Positions 39,527 through 49,472 of a DNA stretch of 64,000 nt are shown here, one piece after another. Position 1 is the first letter of the stretch. Each line of letters starts with the position of its first letter. Made by a program: the position numbers and the translations under genes. The stretch covers positions 496,001 through 560,000 of the forward strand of contig JAALGY010000008.1 of NCBI GenBank assembly GCA_032358165.1, in the 5' to 3' direction. The notes under the pieces were generated by a model that saw only the letters and a program-made list of their open reading frames with translations, had not been told where the DNA came from and did no database searches. This DNA comes from Diplosphaera chodatii. Its lineage: Eukaryota > Chlorophyta > Trebouxiophyceae > Prasiolales > Stichococcaceae.

Positions 39527-41044
39527 ATGGCAACCGAGGCGATGCCGCATCAGCAGGGTGGTAGTCCAGACTCCGTGGGCGACGCAGCAACCTTTGGAGT
39601 GGTGACAGTCAGTGACAGGGCCAGCGGGGGCGTATACCAGGACCAAAGTGGGCCCGCCATCCTGCAGTTCCTTGCCGAGGCGGTGCACTCAGAGTACGTC
39701 GCATGCTCTGCTGAACATGAGTGCACGACAGGATATCTGTGCATGATGCTACATTTACAGCTTAAATCAATCAGGCCACCAGTCGGTGCAGGCCAGCATT
39801 CATGCATGCATGCATGCTGCATGGCGCGGGCGACGCAGACAGCTGAGGGGTCACCTACGCACACGATGTGGCACTGGTGTGCTGCAGCCCACGTATGGTG
39901 TGTTGCCTGATCATGCAGCCGTATTGTTGAGCAGGTGGAAGGCGGAGTACAGGCTCGTGCCCGACGAGCAGGACCAGATCGAGGCCGTCCTCAGGGACCT
40001 AGTAAGTGAGCTGCAGCTGCAGAGAGTGATCTCGTCATACAGTGATTCAATGCTGATACAGCACTTTCTGCGAGAATTTGCGCTCATGCTGCGACTCGAT
40101 GTGTGTGTACATGTCCGCCACCGCCCGTGGTGGCCTGCTGACATGAACCTTCAGCGGTGTGGCCCTCTCCTGATGTGCGAGCAGTGGTCTTCAGGCATTG
40201 TGTGCATTGCAGGTGGACACAGTGGGCTGCAGCATGGTAATCACCACCGGGGGCACTGGCCCGGCGCCACGCGACGTCACTCCAGAGGCGACAGAAGCGG
40301 TGCTGTCCATGCAGCGTATTTGCAGTCCTGTATCTGGTTGTTGATGGCCAGCACGGTGGAGTCATGGGGTCGTGTGAGCAACAGGAGAGCAGCACGTTCA
40401 CGAGATGCACTGTGGAAATTTGGCATAGGTGTGTAGCCGCATGATGCCCGGCTTTGGCGAGCAGATGCGTGCCATCAGCCTCAGGTGCACTGCTGCGCAC
40501 CCTGTGGTATTTGGCATCCTGCAGCGCACCTGCTGACAGACCCGTAATGTGAGCGGGAAGCTGACGCGCACACTCCTCCAAGCTGATGGGATTACGCAGT
40601 GATGCTTTTAGCACCTGGCAAAACCCTTTTGCTACCCCACGGCAGGCATGTGCCGACGGCCATACTCTCACGGCAAACGGCAGGCATCCGTGGGAAGGCG
40701 CTCATCCTGAACCTGCCTGGCAAACCCAAGGCCATCAGAGAAACCATAGATGAGGTACCATACCTGTTGAGCTCCTGTGTTGTGTCTGTGCCTTCAACAT
40801 GACAATTGTCCAAAGCGCTGAGCGATCTGGTTTCAGGCCTGCCTCTTACCATCCTGCGACAACATTCCCTGTGGCAGTGATACAGTCACAGCGTGTCAGC
40901 CTTGCTTGGTGTATACTGCTGCAGATCTTTAAAGCGGTGCCGTACTGCGTGGACCTGATTGGAGGGCCATATATTGAAACCAGTGAGACGGTTGTCAAGG
41001 CCTTCAGGCCACCAGCAGAGATCCGCAAGGAGCGGCGGCAATAG
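39527..41044 (+). CDS. CNX1G: Molybdopterin adenylyltransferase (CNX1 G-domain / MogA type), stand-alone
   Basis: Adenylylates molybdopterin before molybdate insertion in molybdenum cofactor synthesis (nitrate reductase, xanthine dehydrogenase and others need it). Exons: 39527-39693, 39935-40001, 40213-40299, 40429-40484, 40646-40754 and 40925-41044, giving 201 residues, in phase. Motifs in order: FGVVTVSDRASGGVYQDQSG, RLVPDEQDQI, SMVITTGGTGPAPRDVTPEA (MPT-binding loop), MMPGFGEQMRAISL, VPTAILSRQTAGIRGKALIL followed by NLPGKPKAI, and VPYCVDLIGGPYIET near the end. Length equals the single-domain bacterial MogA and the G domain of plant CNX1. The E (MoeA-like) domain fused in land plants is absent here, as in Chlamydomonas, where E and G are separate genes. 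No clear transit peptide. An upstream leader exon cannot be ruled out. It converges on CLPF with only 286 bases between the two stop codons. Confidence 0.94.
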
Positions 41045-41330
41045 CCAGACAGGAAGCCTGCACATCACGTTGGCATGTGCAGCAGGGCAGCGCTGTATTG
41101 TGGTGGTTGTGGTGGAGCAACAGTGAAAATGCTCGCTGTGTGTGGCGGTTGGGCTAGAACGTTTTGCTGTGATTTGTAGCGCGCGGTCAAGGTGTATCAG
41201 ATTTGGATCTTCAGTGCTTACGACAATCATGGACACGCTGTTCAGATTTGCTCAATATAGATACTGGCGAGCCATGCATGCAGCCTTGCTGCTGATCTGA
41301 GGTACGCTAGGCACGATTCTGCAGTACAGT

Positions 41331-42916
41331 TCAGGCGTCTGGTTTGATGTCTGGCGGATCGCTGTCGCCATCCTCCTCCTCTCCTGGCGGCTTGCTGAAC
41401 TGCTGCGCAAGGTGCTCCTTGGGCTGATACTTTCCATCGACAAACGCTTCAAAATTGTGCTCTATGAGCTGATTCTGCACCTGGCTGGCCTCCTGCAAAG
41501 AATGGGCTAAGAGGTTGGCATCACGCAATGACACTCAAGACCAAAAGGGCTCAAGATGTGCAGCAGCAGAAGGCATCATATGATGGCATTTCCGCAACTC
41601 ACCTCTGCTGACAGAACCTCGATGTTCTCCTGTGCTACGTACCTGCATTGTGGCAGAGTTTCCCTCGTCACTTGTTATCGCATGTCTGTGGCTGAGGCAC
41701 ATGAAGGGCTCTGGACCAGCAACTACCACAGGATCCAGCAATGTCGTATACTCATCATCGGCAGTGTGGAGCATGCTCGCACGCATGAGCCAGCGGCACG
41801 CCGCTATGCTGGTGCAGCCACTGACTGAAGGTCACTGAACATCTACAGTAGCACTGCGCAGGGTGACTAAAGACATTGAAGGAGACGCGCACGTGCTGGA
41901 CGCGGCCTGGCCCCGCTGCTGCGGCCGGTCATTTTCGTCCACCAGCACGTGGTAGAACGGCTGCCGGCGGCCCTGTGGCAGGCTGTCCACGCCCATGTGC
42001 TGCGCAGAGGAAGCGGTGCAACCTTCTCAGCGGCTGGCACGCACGATAACAGAGCATGATGCACATGTGCCCGCAGCGCACAGAGTGAGCCATGCCAAAC
42101 AGGAGGGGAACTACGATCGCAGGCGACCCACCTTTATCCAGGCCTCGGGCGCATTGCAGTGGTCATCGTGCCCCACGATGACACCCCTGTATGCATACCG
42201 CCGATGCCGGATCACCATGCCTGCAGTGGCGTGGGGCACCGCTGGTCAGTTTGCAGCGCCCTCTCGCTTTCCGACGCCGGTATGAACGGTTGCATTGTAT
42301 GTTCGTCTCTGTGTTAGCCCACTGTTCCTGCTGAACTGGTGACCTGAGTTCATCCTACACGAACTCGCCCTGGTGCCAGTATCCATACTCCAATACCAAG
42401 CAAGGTTCTTGGGAATCTGAGACACGTTTGACTTGGTGCACCGTACCTATCTCATACCGGACAATGCGGGCTTCCTTGTCTAGCTCAAGCTCGACGCGCC
42501 GTTGCTGCAGCTTCAGCATGTTGAGCGCATCCCGCTCTGTTGCAGCCGCTTTGTAGTCCTCTGCTGACGCTGCCTGCTGCATGGCTGCCTCCCGCTCGCG
42601 CACCTTGCCTTGCACCTGGACCCGTGCTACAGCATGGTGTGGTTGGGATGCATGGTCGCTCGCTTCACATTGCAGCATGCTGGATCCCAAGCACGCCATC
42701 CAACCCTGACAGCGACATTCGTTACATGATGTAGCGTACGGCAACAGACCAGTGAAGTATACACACCTCGGCGAGGTCATCCTCGAGGGACGCCCGACAG
42801 CCACGTTGCCGCTGCCGCTGCGGCCTGTGCTGCCGGAACGCACGCAGCGTTGTGGAGGGCGGGGGCCTCTGCAGTAAGTGTGACGCGTCTTTGCCTGCCT
42901 GACTGGTGACCTGCAT
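41331..42916 (-). CDS. CLPF: Chloroplast Clp protease adaptor CLPF (UVR motif plus YccV-like domain)
   Basis: CLPF works with ClpS1 as a binary adaptor that selects substrates for the stromal ClpCP protease. Exons (minus): 42767-42916, 42447-42615, 42132-42220, 41893-41999, 41603-41642 and 41331-41492, giving 238 residues, all phases matching. Residues 1-45 are Arg/Gln/Ser-rich with few acids, a plausible chloroplast transit peptide ending before SLEDDLAE. Residues about 51-95 contain the UvrB/UvrC (UVR) helical hairpin (AASAEDYKAAATERDALNML). Residues about 107-185 are the YccV/HspQ-like domain: MVIRHRRYAYRGVIVGHDDH, then CNAPEAWIKHMGVDSLPQGR, QPFYHVLVDENDRP and YVAQENIEVLS. An acidic tail (PPGEEEDGDSDPPD) ends the protein. 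The domain order UVR-YccV is diagnostic of CLPF. The start at 42916 is the first ATG in the open exon; non-ATG-initiated sequence continues upstream in frame, so the leader could be longer. Confidence 0.9.
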
Positions 42917-43250
42917 GCTGAGTGTCAGCCTGCTTGACCTTGAAAGGGACCGCCGCGCTATTGGTAGTGGTTCGACTCCGACCCCAAATATTCCACGCAG
43001 CACAACACCGCAGACAGGATGGGACCTAGCCTTGGACGCTTGTGTTTCGAGGCCGACAAGTTACCACAGGAATAGCTGTTGCCAGATGCTGTTGCTGCTG
43101 CTGCCAGCGAGCCAGACGGAAGCCTGGGACGCAGTCTGCGCCTGCTCTCCAGTCCCAGGCCATGCATGGCCCCAAAGACTTTGCTGATCACTGTTCAAAT
43201 GATATCTGGACTGCAGGTGTGAATACGGTGCATCACACGCTGGCCATTTG
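42917..43250. other. Divergent promoter region between CLPF and the first CbbY-like gene
   Basis: Only 334 bases separate the two start codons, so the two promoters must be close together or shared. I see no TATA box I would trust. The CLPF reading frame stays open upstream of its ATG for about 29 codons, so part of this may be CLPF leader. Confidence 0.45.
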
Positions 43251-45475
43251 ATGGCATCTGGCATGGCGGCAGCGGGCCTTGGCGGTTTGCTGAGTCGGCC
43301 AGACCTCAAAGCGGCCCCACTTGCAGCGCAGTGGTGCGGCACGCATGCTTCACAGCCGATCGCAAGATTTGTCAAACAACTCAAGCGCATATCTTGGTTG
43401 TCGAAGGAACATGCAGATAACAAAAAACCTTCAAGCTGATTCGCAGCCCGGACTGCACCAGGCCAACTTCAGATCATGGTGTGACTGTACTGATTTGACA
43501 CGTGCAGGTGCTTTACATCACGACACAAGCCACAGCATGCTGCGTTTCGGCAGCAAGGTATTAGGACCATGCGCAGCAGCCGGCGGCAGGCGGTGCGTGT
43601 GCACGCCGCCGCGGATCTGAAGGCGCTCGTCTTCGACTGCGATGGTCAGGCACTCGCTGGCAGCTGTTGCGCAATCCCATGTCATTGCCAGATGTTTCAC
43701 TTGACAACTGAGGCTCACGCGGGTTACAGTCAACAAAGTGCTGCGAGGAATCTGCATGTGTTGGCATGCTCATGGCGTGCCTGTGCTGCAGGTGTCATTC
43801 TGGAGTCTGAGGACGCGCACCGAGAGGCGTACAACGCCGCCTTCCAGAACTTCGACATCCGGTGCCCGGAGTCCAATGGCATTGTCACGTGGACCCCAGA
43901 GTACTACGATGACCTGCAGAACAAGGTCGGCGGCGGCAAGCCCAAGATGCGCCACTACTTTGGTGCGTCTCCTACAGTCTGAATCCGAAACCTGTGCTTT
44001 GTATGGTTGTGCTATTATATCCTCGGTCTAGTAGCTAGTTGTGAAGGGTCTGCTCGACAGGATCGCAAGAGGATGCATCATGGTGGCGTCCTGCCATGAA
44101 TGCTCAATCATACCTACAATGCTTTCTCGGCTTAGAAGGGTGCTAACAAAGGTCGCGTTGAAGGATCAGGCTCTGAACTCCCGTCTGCATGTGCAGGGAT
44201 CAATGGGTGGCCCACGTCAAACATTGCGCCGGAGGCACCGGAAACAGAGGACGAGCAGGCGGCGCTCATTGATGCGCTGCAGGACTGGAAGAGCGCGCAC
44301 TTCCAGCAGCTCATAGGTGAGCGGCCACATCCGGGGCATGTGGGTTGGGCCGTGCTCGAGTCTTCAATGATGACGAGGACGCTCTTCGTCACAAAGATGG
44401 CTGGGGCTGGCCCAGCCGCCCATAAACAGTTGTGGGTTCGTGCCGCTGTGTAGAGCACCCACTGCTGTTGGTTCTGTGATGGCATGATCGACAAGAGAAG
44501 CCGCTGAGCACTGTTGGACCCACTAGCATCATGTCAGCCAGCGGTTGTGGTGCAACGCACAGGCAGCGGCAAGGTGAAGCCGCGGCCAAATGTCCTCCGG
44601 CTCATGGATGAGGCTCGGGATGAGGGCCTCAAGGTGGCGGTGTGCTCGGCGGCCACCAAGTCGTCGTGCATCTTCGTTGTCGAGAAGATGCTGGGCCTCG
44701 ACCGCTACAGGGTGAGTGCCAGGCAGCCTTGTTGGCTGTGACACGCCGTGAACCTGCTCAGGTCGCCATGCTCTCCCAGTGAGCAGGGGCAGGATGCAGC
44801 ATCCCTTGTGATTGCCATACGAACCACAAATACTTCGCAGACCTGACAATCTGCATGATTGATCCTGTGCTGTGCAGGGGCTGGACGTCTTCATGGCCGG
44901 TGATGATGTGCCAAAGAAGAAACCGGACCCATCCATCTACCGCATTGGTGCTGAGCGGCTGCAGCTGGACCCTGCAGAGTGCCTCGTCATCGAGGACAGC
45001 ACAATTGGTTTGAGGGTGCGTGTCTGCAGGTCCAGCAGTCCAGCAAACTCATCAAAAGTTTGTGCTTGCCCTATGTTTTGGTGGCTGTCCCCGTTCGTCG
45101 GACATCAGCTCACACTGCTCCGCTGCCGCTACCACTGCTGCATGCCATGCTGCATCACACATGTTGAACATCGCAAGCACCGCTTGACGCAGGCAGCCAC
45201 AGGCGCGGGCATGCGGTGCATGATCACTTGCACCTCGTCCACGGCGGGAGAAGCCTTTGAGGGCGCTGAGCGCATATTTGGTGAGCTCCCTGAATCGAAC
45301 ACTTTGGAGGGTGACATGCCTGCCCCTGCTCAATCGACCACGGCACGCTCGTCCAAATATATGACTATTCTTATCTCACAGCTTACATGCTGTGTGTGCA
45401 GTTGACCTCCCCGACGACCTCAGCATTGCGCAGCTGCGGGAAAAGCCAGCCGAGGTGCAGGATGCAAGGCAATGA
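43251..45475 (+). CDS. HAD-superfamily phosphatase, CbbY / At4g39970 type, copy 1
   Basis: Exons: 43251-43333, 43508-43644, 43792-43962, 44197-44316, 44563-44711, 44878-45015, 45193-45280 and 45402-45475, giving 319 residues. HAD motifs: I = LKALVFDCDGVILESE with DxD nucleophile; cap-domain EAYNAAFQNFDIRCPE, YYDDLQNKVGGGKPKMR and NGWPTSNIAPEAPETEDEQA; II = KVAVCSAATKSS; III/IV = GLDVFMAGDDVPKKKPDPSI and ECLVIEDSTIGLRAA. This order matches the plant chloroplast protein At4g39970, a relative of CbbY (xylulose-1,5-bisphosphate phosphatase, which removes a Rubisco inhibitor). Residues 1 to about 65 are basic and Ser/Ala-rich (GLLSRPDLKAAPLAAQW, RSSRRQAVRVHAAA), a typical plastid transit peptide. 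Substrate inferred only. It forms a tandem pair with the gene at 46529. Confidence 0.9.
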
Positions 45476-45593
45476 CGGATGTCAGAACGGTCCACACTAA
45501 CAGACGTATTGATTGCACTGGTGGTCCCGCACCATTGTATTGTCGTGATCGGCAAGCTACTCTCAGACAATGCTGCACAACTTTGCTGTTTTT

Positions 45594-45625
45594 AGTTTGG
45601 CCTCCCCTACAGGGGGGGCCAAACT
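45594..45625. repeat. Hairpin: 14-bp inverted repeat with 4-base loop
   Basis: Left arm AGTTTGGCCTCCCC (45594-45607), loop TACA, right arm GGGGGGGCCAAACT (45612-45625). There is one A/G difference, which would be a G-U pair in RNA. It lies 120 bases past the stop of the first CbbY-like gene. GGGGCCAAACTC from its right arm recurs exactly at 46141-46152. Confidence 0.85.
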
Positions 45626-45964
45626 CATGTGTTCACCCGAACCGAGTTTTGAGGACCAAATTTCCGGAACGAATGCCAGAGCGTAGCGTCCATTGCAGAT
45701 GTTCCCAGCAGCTGTGCACCTCGAACCATACGTTTCCGGCCCAACACAGCCACTCGCGCGCGGGGAATCTTTGCAGCCGCGGCGCGGCGCGGCATTGTAG
45801 GTTAGTGCGTGGTTTATGTCATATTGTACTAGGATAGTGAAGTAAAGTTTTTTCCAATGACGGGGGTGGGCACGCGAAACAAGAGCATTGCGTCTGGAAC
45901 GTGGAACGAGCATCCGGTGGCACGGTTGCACCAGGCTTGTCAATCGCGCTGAAACTTCACGGAG

Positions 45965-46096
45965 ATGCTTGTGGACGTCCGAAATGCAATTGGCACAACT
46001 TTGGCAGCGTATACACACGAGGTGGCGAAGTTGCCCAAGTACCACGATGATGGTGCATTTACGCGCCAACGGGTGGAGATTACGACCACGGACTAG
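45965..46096 (+). other. Small orphan ORF, 43 codons
   Basis: ATG at 45965 opens a frame containing NAIGTTLAAYTHEVAKLPKY and ending at a TAG at 46096. It reads like protein but matches no family I know and has no splice partner. It lies between the two copies of the GGGGCCAAACTC repeat. It could be a relic of an insertion or chance. Confidence 0.2.
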
Positions 46097-46528
46097 AGCT
46101 TGCCCTTGCTCCTGCCTAGTGTTTGCCCTTCACAGCCATCGGGGCCAAACTCGCGTCTCGCAACTGCGAACGCCCAGGACTTGTTCCAGTCCTGCATGCT
46201 CAGGAGTTACCATACCACGGCTTTTTGCGGTAGCAACATGGTGACTTACCCTGGGTAGCATGTGTCTGCCGCTGAGTGTCCCTTGCATCGTGTGTGGTCG
46301 AGCAGGCCAGTCCTGCTCTTAACCTTCACCAATTGTTGCAACCTGCCACTAAGGTATAAGTGGTCTGGGACACGGATGCAGTCGCAGCATGCATCCCGGG
46401 CTTCCGTCTGACTGTCAGACACGACGCATCATGCCCAAAAGCTCCAGCTACCAATGTCCGAATATTGCGTTGGTCTGCACCGAACACTGCTTTGCACCTT
46501 ACACTGACCATCGGGAGCGTGCGTGAAC

Positions 46529-48833
46529 ATGGTGACAATGAACCTGAGTGGCCTGTTAAGCCGGCCAGACCTCGGTGCAGCCCCTCTTGCAAAGCAGTGG
46601 TGAGGCAGGATCCGCGTACTGTTCTGCAACCTGACCTGCAAGCAGGAGAAGCAGGCATGCGGCTGACACTGACTGTCAAGGGGTGTTGAAAGCAGAAAAC
46701 TTTGTGAGCAACCCAAGCTTCATGGTGTAGCTGGTCAGGCTCAGATTGGTCATGCTCCTGCGACGCCAATTTTAACCATCGCAGGTGCTTCAGATCAAGA
46801 CACACGCCACAGCATGCCGCGGTTTGCAAGGAAGCCGAGGGAATCGTGCGCAGCAGCCGGCGGCGCGCAGTGTGTGTGCATGCCGCCGCGGACCTCAAGG
46901 CCCTCGTCTTCGATTGCGATGGTGTGGCATTGCACTTGCAGCTTATCGTATGGTTTATCCTGGTGTCTATCCCTTTTGCCAGAGTCATCGCTGCTCAGCT
47001 TGATACACTACCGCTTGTTGTGCACGCTGACGGTGGACCGGTCGACCACAGGGGTGATACTGGAGTCCGAGGACCTGCATCAGGAAGCGTTCAACGCCGC
47101 CTTCCAGCACTTTGACGTAAGATGCCCAGACGCGGACGGCGGCGGTGTCGTCACCTGGGGCCGCGAGCTGTATGATGACCTGCAGAACCGAGTCGGTGGC
47201 GGCAAGTTCAAGATGCGGGACTACTTTGGTGAGTACACCAATGACGTCACGGGTTGAATGCGTGACCGTCCTGAGTCCTCATAGAGTTGCAGAGTGCATC
47301 AGCAGAACAGCAGACAGCCGTCAAGATGACTTCGCAAAGATGGAGAAGCGAATATCTGGGATCCTGCATGGTCGTTGGCTGGGGAATGCCAGAGATGGCC
47401 TGATGTCACTGAAGAGGGTGTTCGTTCAAAGAAGTGGAAGCCACCATGACTACTTTTCCTATATCTGCAGGGAAGAATGGGTGGCCCACGTCGACCATAG
47501 CGCCCGATGCGCCGCAGACCGAGGATGAGCAGGCGGCACTGATTGACACGATTGAGGAATGGAAGACGCAGCGCTACCAGGAGCTCATAGGTGTGCGGCT
47601 CTGTGGCATGCCGGGCTTAGGGTTGAGGGTCATATCGCATTGTATGCAACTGTGATGCTGCCTCCCATCGCACCTGAGATGACGGATGAGTTGACGATCG
47701 ACTCACTCATGAGTGCAGACTTGCAGCATCTGTGCGCAGCATCCGCCTCATGCAGGTCTCAACATCTCGTCCTCAACTCGTTTGCAAGCCTCATGTACAG
47801 GCAGCGGCAAGGTCAAGCCTCGGCCAAACATCGTCCGCCTGATGGATGAGGCGAAGGATGAGGGCCTGAAGCTCGCAGTGTGCTCAGCGGCCACCAAGTC
47901 GTCTGTCATCTTGGTGGTAGAGCAGCTGCTGGGCACAGACCGCTGCAGGGTGCGTGGTGTAGGTGTTGAAGCCTCAGCAAACACGTTTGCGCCCAACGTG
48001 GACTTGCCTCTTGTAAGCCAGCTGCGTGTCAGCTGTCGTGGCACCAGCATGCTGCGGTGTGCTCGGCATGCAAGTGCCTAGGCATGTCGACATGGGAGCA
48101 TTGTCATCGGCCATGTCATCATCGGCCATGTCATGAGCACAACCTGCGAGTGCAATGGTAGGGTGGAACCAGACTGGGAGTACGGGTAGCACCCCGATAA
48201 ATGCGCTGGAACCGAACCGGTATGGTCCGTCTGCAACCTGTGCACCTGTGCTGTGCAGGGGCTGGACGTCTTCATGGCAGGGGACGATGTACCAGAGAAG
48301 AAACCGGACCCGTCCATCTATGGCATCGCTGCCGAGCGGCTGCAGCTGGCGCCAGCAGAGTGCCTCGTCGTCGAGGACAGCAGCATGGGCCTGAAGGTGC
48401 GTAGCGTGTCCAGCAATCCCGAAGTTTCATGCTTGTGCCCGATGAACAGCATGGCGATACCACCCTCCCCGCCATGCTGTAGCGAATCTTCATGCCCAAC
48501 ACTGTTTCTGGTGGTACTTGCCATGCGCCTCGTGCCCGATGATGCATGCATACATTGCTTGCCACAGGCAGCGCTTGGCGCGGGCATGCGGTGCATCATC
48601 ACCCACACCAAGTCCACAGCGACAGACGCCTTTGAGGGCGCTGAGCGCATCTTTGGTATGAGCCCTGACTGCAGTTGCACATACGGATGAGATTACTGCC
48701 ACAGCTGCCCTGGCAAGGCGTCATTCTTGTTCTCGATGGTGTGGACCTTGCTTCTGCAGGTGATCTTCCAGACGACCTCAGCATTTCACAGCTGCGGGAG
48801 AAGCCTGGTGAGGTGCAGGACACAAGACAGTGA
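46529..48833 (+). CDS. HAD-superfamily phosphatase, CbbY / At4g39970 type, copy 2
   Basis: Exons: 46529-46599, 46785-46921, 47052-47228, 47471-47590, 47801-47949, 48259-48396, 48568-48655 and 48760-48833, giving 317 residues. Exons 2, 4, 5, 6, 7 and 8 have exactly the same lengths (137, 120, 149, 138, 88, 74) and phases as the neighbouring copy; exons 1 and 3 differ by 12 and 6 bases. HAD motifs are intact: LKALVFDCDGVILESE, KLAVCSAATKSSVILVVEQL, GLDVFMAGDDVPEKKPDPSI and ECLVVEDSSMGLKAA. The cap carries YDDLQNRVGGGKFKMRDYF in place of GGGKPKMRHYF. The first exon (MNLSGLLSRPDLGAAPLAKQ) and the RSSRRRAVCVHAAA stretch are clearly homologous to the copy-1 transit region. Introns do not align by eye, so the duplication is not recent. 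Likely a chloroplast sugar-phosphate phosphatase; substrate unknown. Confidence 0.9.
48104..48133. repeat. 15-base tandem repeat in an intron
   Basis: TCATCGGCCATG occurs twice at a period of 15 bases inside the intron between exons 5 and 6 of the second CbbY-like gene. Confidence 0.8.
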
Positions 48834-49472
48834 CAGCAGATGCCTCCTACATCCCAGTGACAATTTGGGGTCTGCTTCCCAAAGCAGCATCGGTATCGTT
48901 GAGCCCCGGTGCTTCACACTGTATTTTGGCCTCGTGGAACAGCTCCCAAACGCAGTAGGATGCGCAAAGCTGCAAATGCTGACGGCGTCAGCCAGGCATG
49001 ATGCGTCGGCGGTGTGGTCTACAGTGCGCTGCTTGCAGCTGTTCTAACCTGACATAAATGTTGATTCGGGACATATATACAATCAAATGCTGGTCATAAC
49101 AGTACATCGGCGGACAGGAGGTCGCACACTGGCTGCACACTGCGCGCACTGGTTGACAGCACAATGCACGCCCTGAAGCCCATTTGGTTTCCGTCCCACC
49201 CTGCATTGGGCAGGATGTTTCATCAGCGACAGAACGCTCGCTGCGTCGCTGGTCACTTCCAAAACAGCAGACATAGTCGGCACATAACGAACTTTGGACT
49301 TCTACCTGGCAGAGAGGGCAGGCTGCAGCGGCTGCTGTTGCTCGGCACTGTGCTCCTCCATCGCCTCACCATTCACACCAAGAGTAGCTGAGCAAGGATA
49401 GCGTCAGCCGCTCGACGCATATTTGGTATTGAACAGGGTGTGCGGCATCGAAGGGAAGGTGGCGGGGCCAGC
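48834..49472. other. Intergenic region, no gene recognised
   Basis: Between the second CbbY-like gene and PBA1, both on the plus strand. It should contain the 3' UTR of the former and the promoter of the latter. I see nothing else that I can support. Confidence 0.5.

Larger units (their letters stand above)
45476..46528. other. Spacer between tandem CbbY-like genes with a hairpin and a small orphan ORF
   Basis: About 1 kb between the tandem paralogues. It has a composition unlike the genes, a strong hairpin (45594-45625), a 12-base repeat of the hairpin arm at 46141-46152, and a 43-codon ORF at 45965-46096. It may be a decayed insertion, but no transposase or terminal repeat was recognised. 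Confidence 0.4.
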
